A stretch of DNA of 64,000 nucleotides from Roseococcus sp. SYP-B2431 (lineage in GTDB: Bacteria > Pseudomonadota > Alphaproteobacteria > Acetobacterales > Acetobacteraceae), in NCBI RefSeq assembly GCF_004336745.1, contig NZ_SJXD01000030.1:62001-126000 (forward strand). Reading direction: 5' to 3'. The notes under the pieces were generated by a model. It saw only the letters and a list, made by a program, of their open reading frames with translations, was not told the DNA's origin and did not search any database. Shown piece after piece: positions 63,449 to 64,000 of the stretch. Position 1 is the stretch's first letter. Each line of letters begins with the position of its first letter. The translations under genes were made by a program, and so were the position numbers.

Positions 63449-64000
63449 CTACCACCCGACGGCGTAGCTCGGCCGCCGCGGATCGGCGCCGCCGGTCATC
63501 ACGCCCGTCTCCAGGTCGGCATGGATGGCGCAGACGGCGCCCGCGCGCCAGATCCGGTCGGGCCACCACGACACCTGGTGCCCGCGCCGCGCCAGCTCCT
63601 CGCCCGTCGCCTGCGGGATGCGCGATTCCAGGCAGAGCCGGCCCGGGTAGGAGTGATGCGGCTCGAAGCTGTCCGGGTAGCTGTAGGAGGCGACGCGCGG
63701 ATGCTCGACGGCGTCCTGCGGGTCCATGTCGAAGAGCATCAGGTTCATCAGCACCTGCAGCATGGCCTGCGACTGCACGTCCCCGCCCGGCGTGCCGAAG
63801 GGCAGCACGTACTTCCCGGGCGACACGGCCATGGCCGGATTGGGCGTGAGGCGGGGCCGCTTGCCGGGCGCGACGCGGCTCGGATGCCCCTCCGCCATGA
63901 AGTTCTGCGAGCCGCGCGAGGAGGGGCAGAGGCCCGTGCCCGGGATGACGGGCGTGTCGTAGGAGACGTCGCTCGGCGTGGCGGAGACCGTGTTGCCCCA
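63449..64000 (-). CDS. Gamma-glutamyltransferase family protein (partial, C-terminal part)
   Basis: The frame is open from the right edge of the window (WGNTVSATPSDV...) to the stop at 63449, giving the last 183 residues. PGTGLCPSSRGSQNF and PFGTPGGDVQSQAMLQVLMNLMLFDMDPQDAVEHPR are the small-subunit signatures of gamma-glutamyltransferase; the catalytic Thr lies beyond the window. It could be a glutathione or glutaryl-7-ACA-acylase-type enzyme. Confidence 0.92.
   Translation of the reverse strand, partial: WGNTVSATPSDVSYDTPVIPGTGLCPSSRGSQNFMAEGHPSRVAPGKRPRLTPNPAMAVSPGKYVLPFGTPGGDVQSQAMLQVLMNLMLFDMDPQDAVEHPRVASYSYPDSFEPHHSYPGRLCLESRIPQATGEELARRGHQVSWWPDRIWRAGAVCAIHADLETGVMTGGADPRRPSYAVGW

Overview
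The window is GC-rich chromosomal DNA, densely packed with genes, from an alphaproteobacterium. It looks most like Rhodospirillales/Acetobacteraceae (Roseomonas-like); that placement is an inference. The support is a complete PhyR-NepR-EcfG general stress response module (found only in Alphaproteobacteria), an atpHAGDC F1 operon without F0 genes, a 180-kDa-type NAD-glutamate dehydrogenase, and many orphan tripartite-tricarboxylate (Bug/TctC) binding proteins. No phage, plasmid, CRISPR or intact insertion sequence is visible.

Layout. 1-3.5 kb: the stress-response locus. phyR is divergent from ecfG, and nepR follows ecfG. Downstream of phyR is a csbD / DUF1328 / OB-fold-like / ABC-transporter gene string. 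Promoters of the form GCAAC-N16/17-CGTT lie before csbD, phyR and ecfG. 3.6-10.2 kb: a glycosyltransferase, then a coupled GST / cupin / methyltransferase operon, gloB, a methyltransferase, rsmI and an LpoA-like lipoprotein. 10.3-24.5 kb: a PhoR-like kinase, two Bug-plus-amidohydrolase loci, acs, DUF808, a GST, a CDF-like protein, and a class III aminotransferase coupled to an amino-acid binding protein. 24.7-34.4 kb: tRNA-Ala(GGC), scoAB, a pair of unusual GTPases and the F1 ATP synthase operon. 34.5-43.6 kb: a ferritin-like protein with a GH10 xylanase, a third Bug/amidohydrolase locus with tandem Bug genes, and a reverse-strand operon of a JmjC-type oxygenase, an OmpA-like protein, a four-repeat secreted protein and a crotonase. 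43.7-50.8 kb: NAD-GDH, a UMF1-type MFS protein and an FkbM methyltransferase. 50.9-58.6 kb: a cyclase-family hydrolase, a TAXI-TRAP transporter with a PHP-domain protein, a BASS-like membrane protein and a peptide-type ABC binding protein. 58.7-64 kb: a Tim44-domain protein, a structured intergenic repeat, a dehydratase/deaminase/Bug locus, a frameshifted arsC and the 3' part of a gamma-glutamyltransferase gene.

Themes. (1) A general stress regulon can be read from the DNA: six promoter-like sites match GGAAC/GCAAC/GAAAC-N16/17-CGTT, each at a plausible distance from a start codon. (2) All five Bug genes lie in loci with an amidohydrolase-superfamily gene (four loci), and the TAXI-TRAP genes sit beside two more metal-hydrolase genes. 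This suggests scavenging of small acids released by hydrolases. (3) A related palindromic repeat lies between paired subunit genes twice (scoA|scoB and atpD|atpC).
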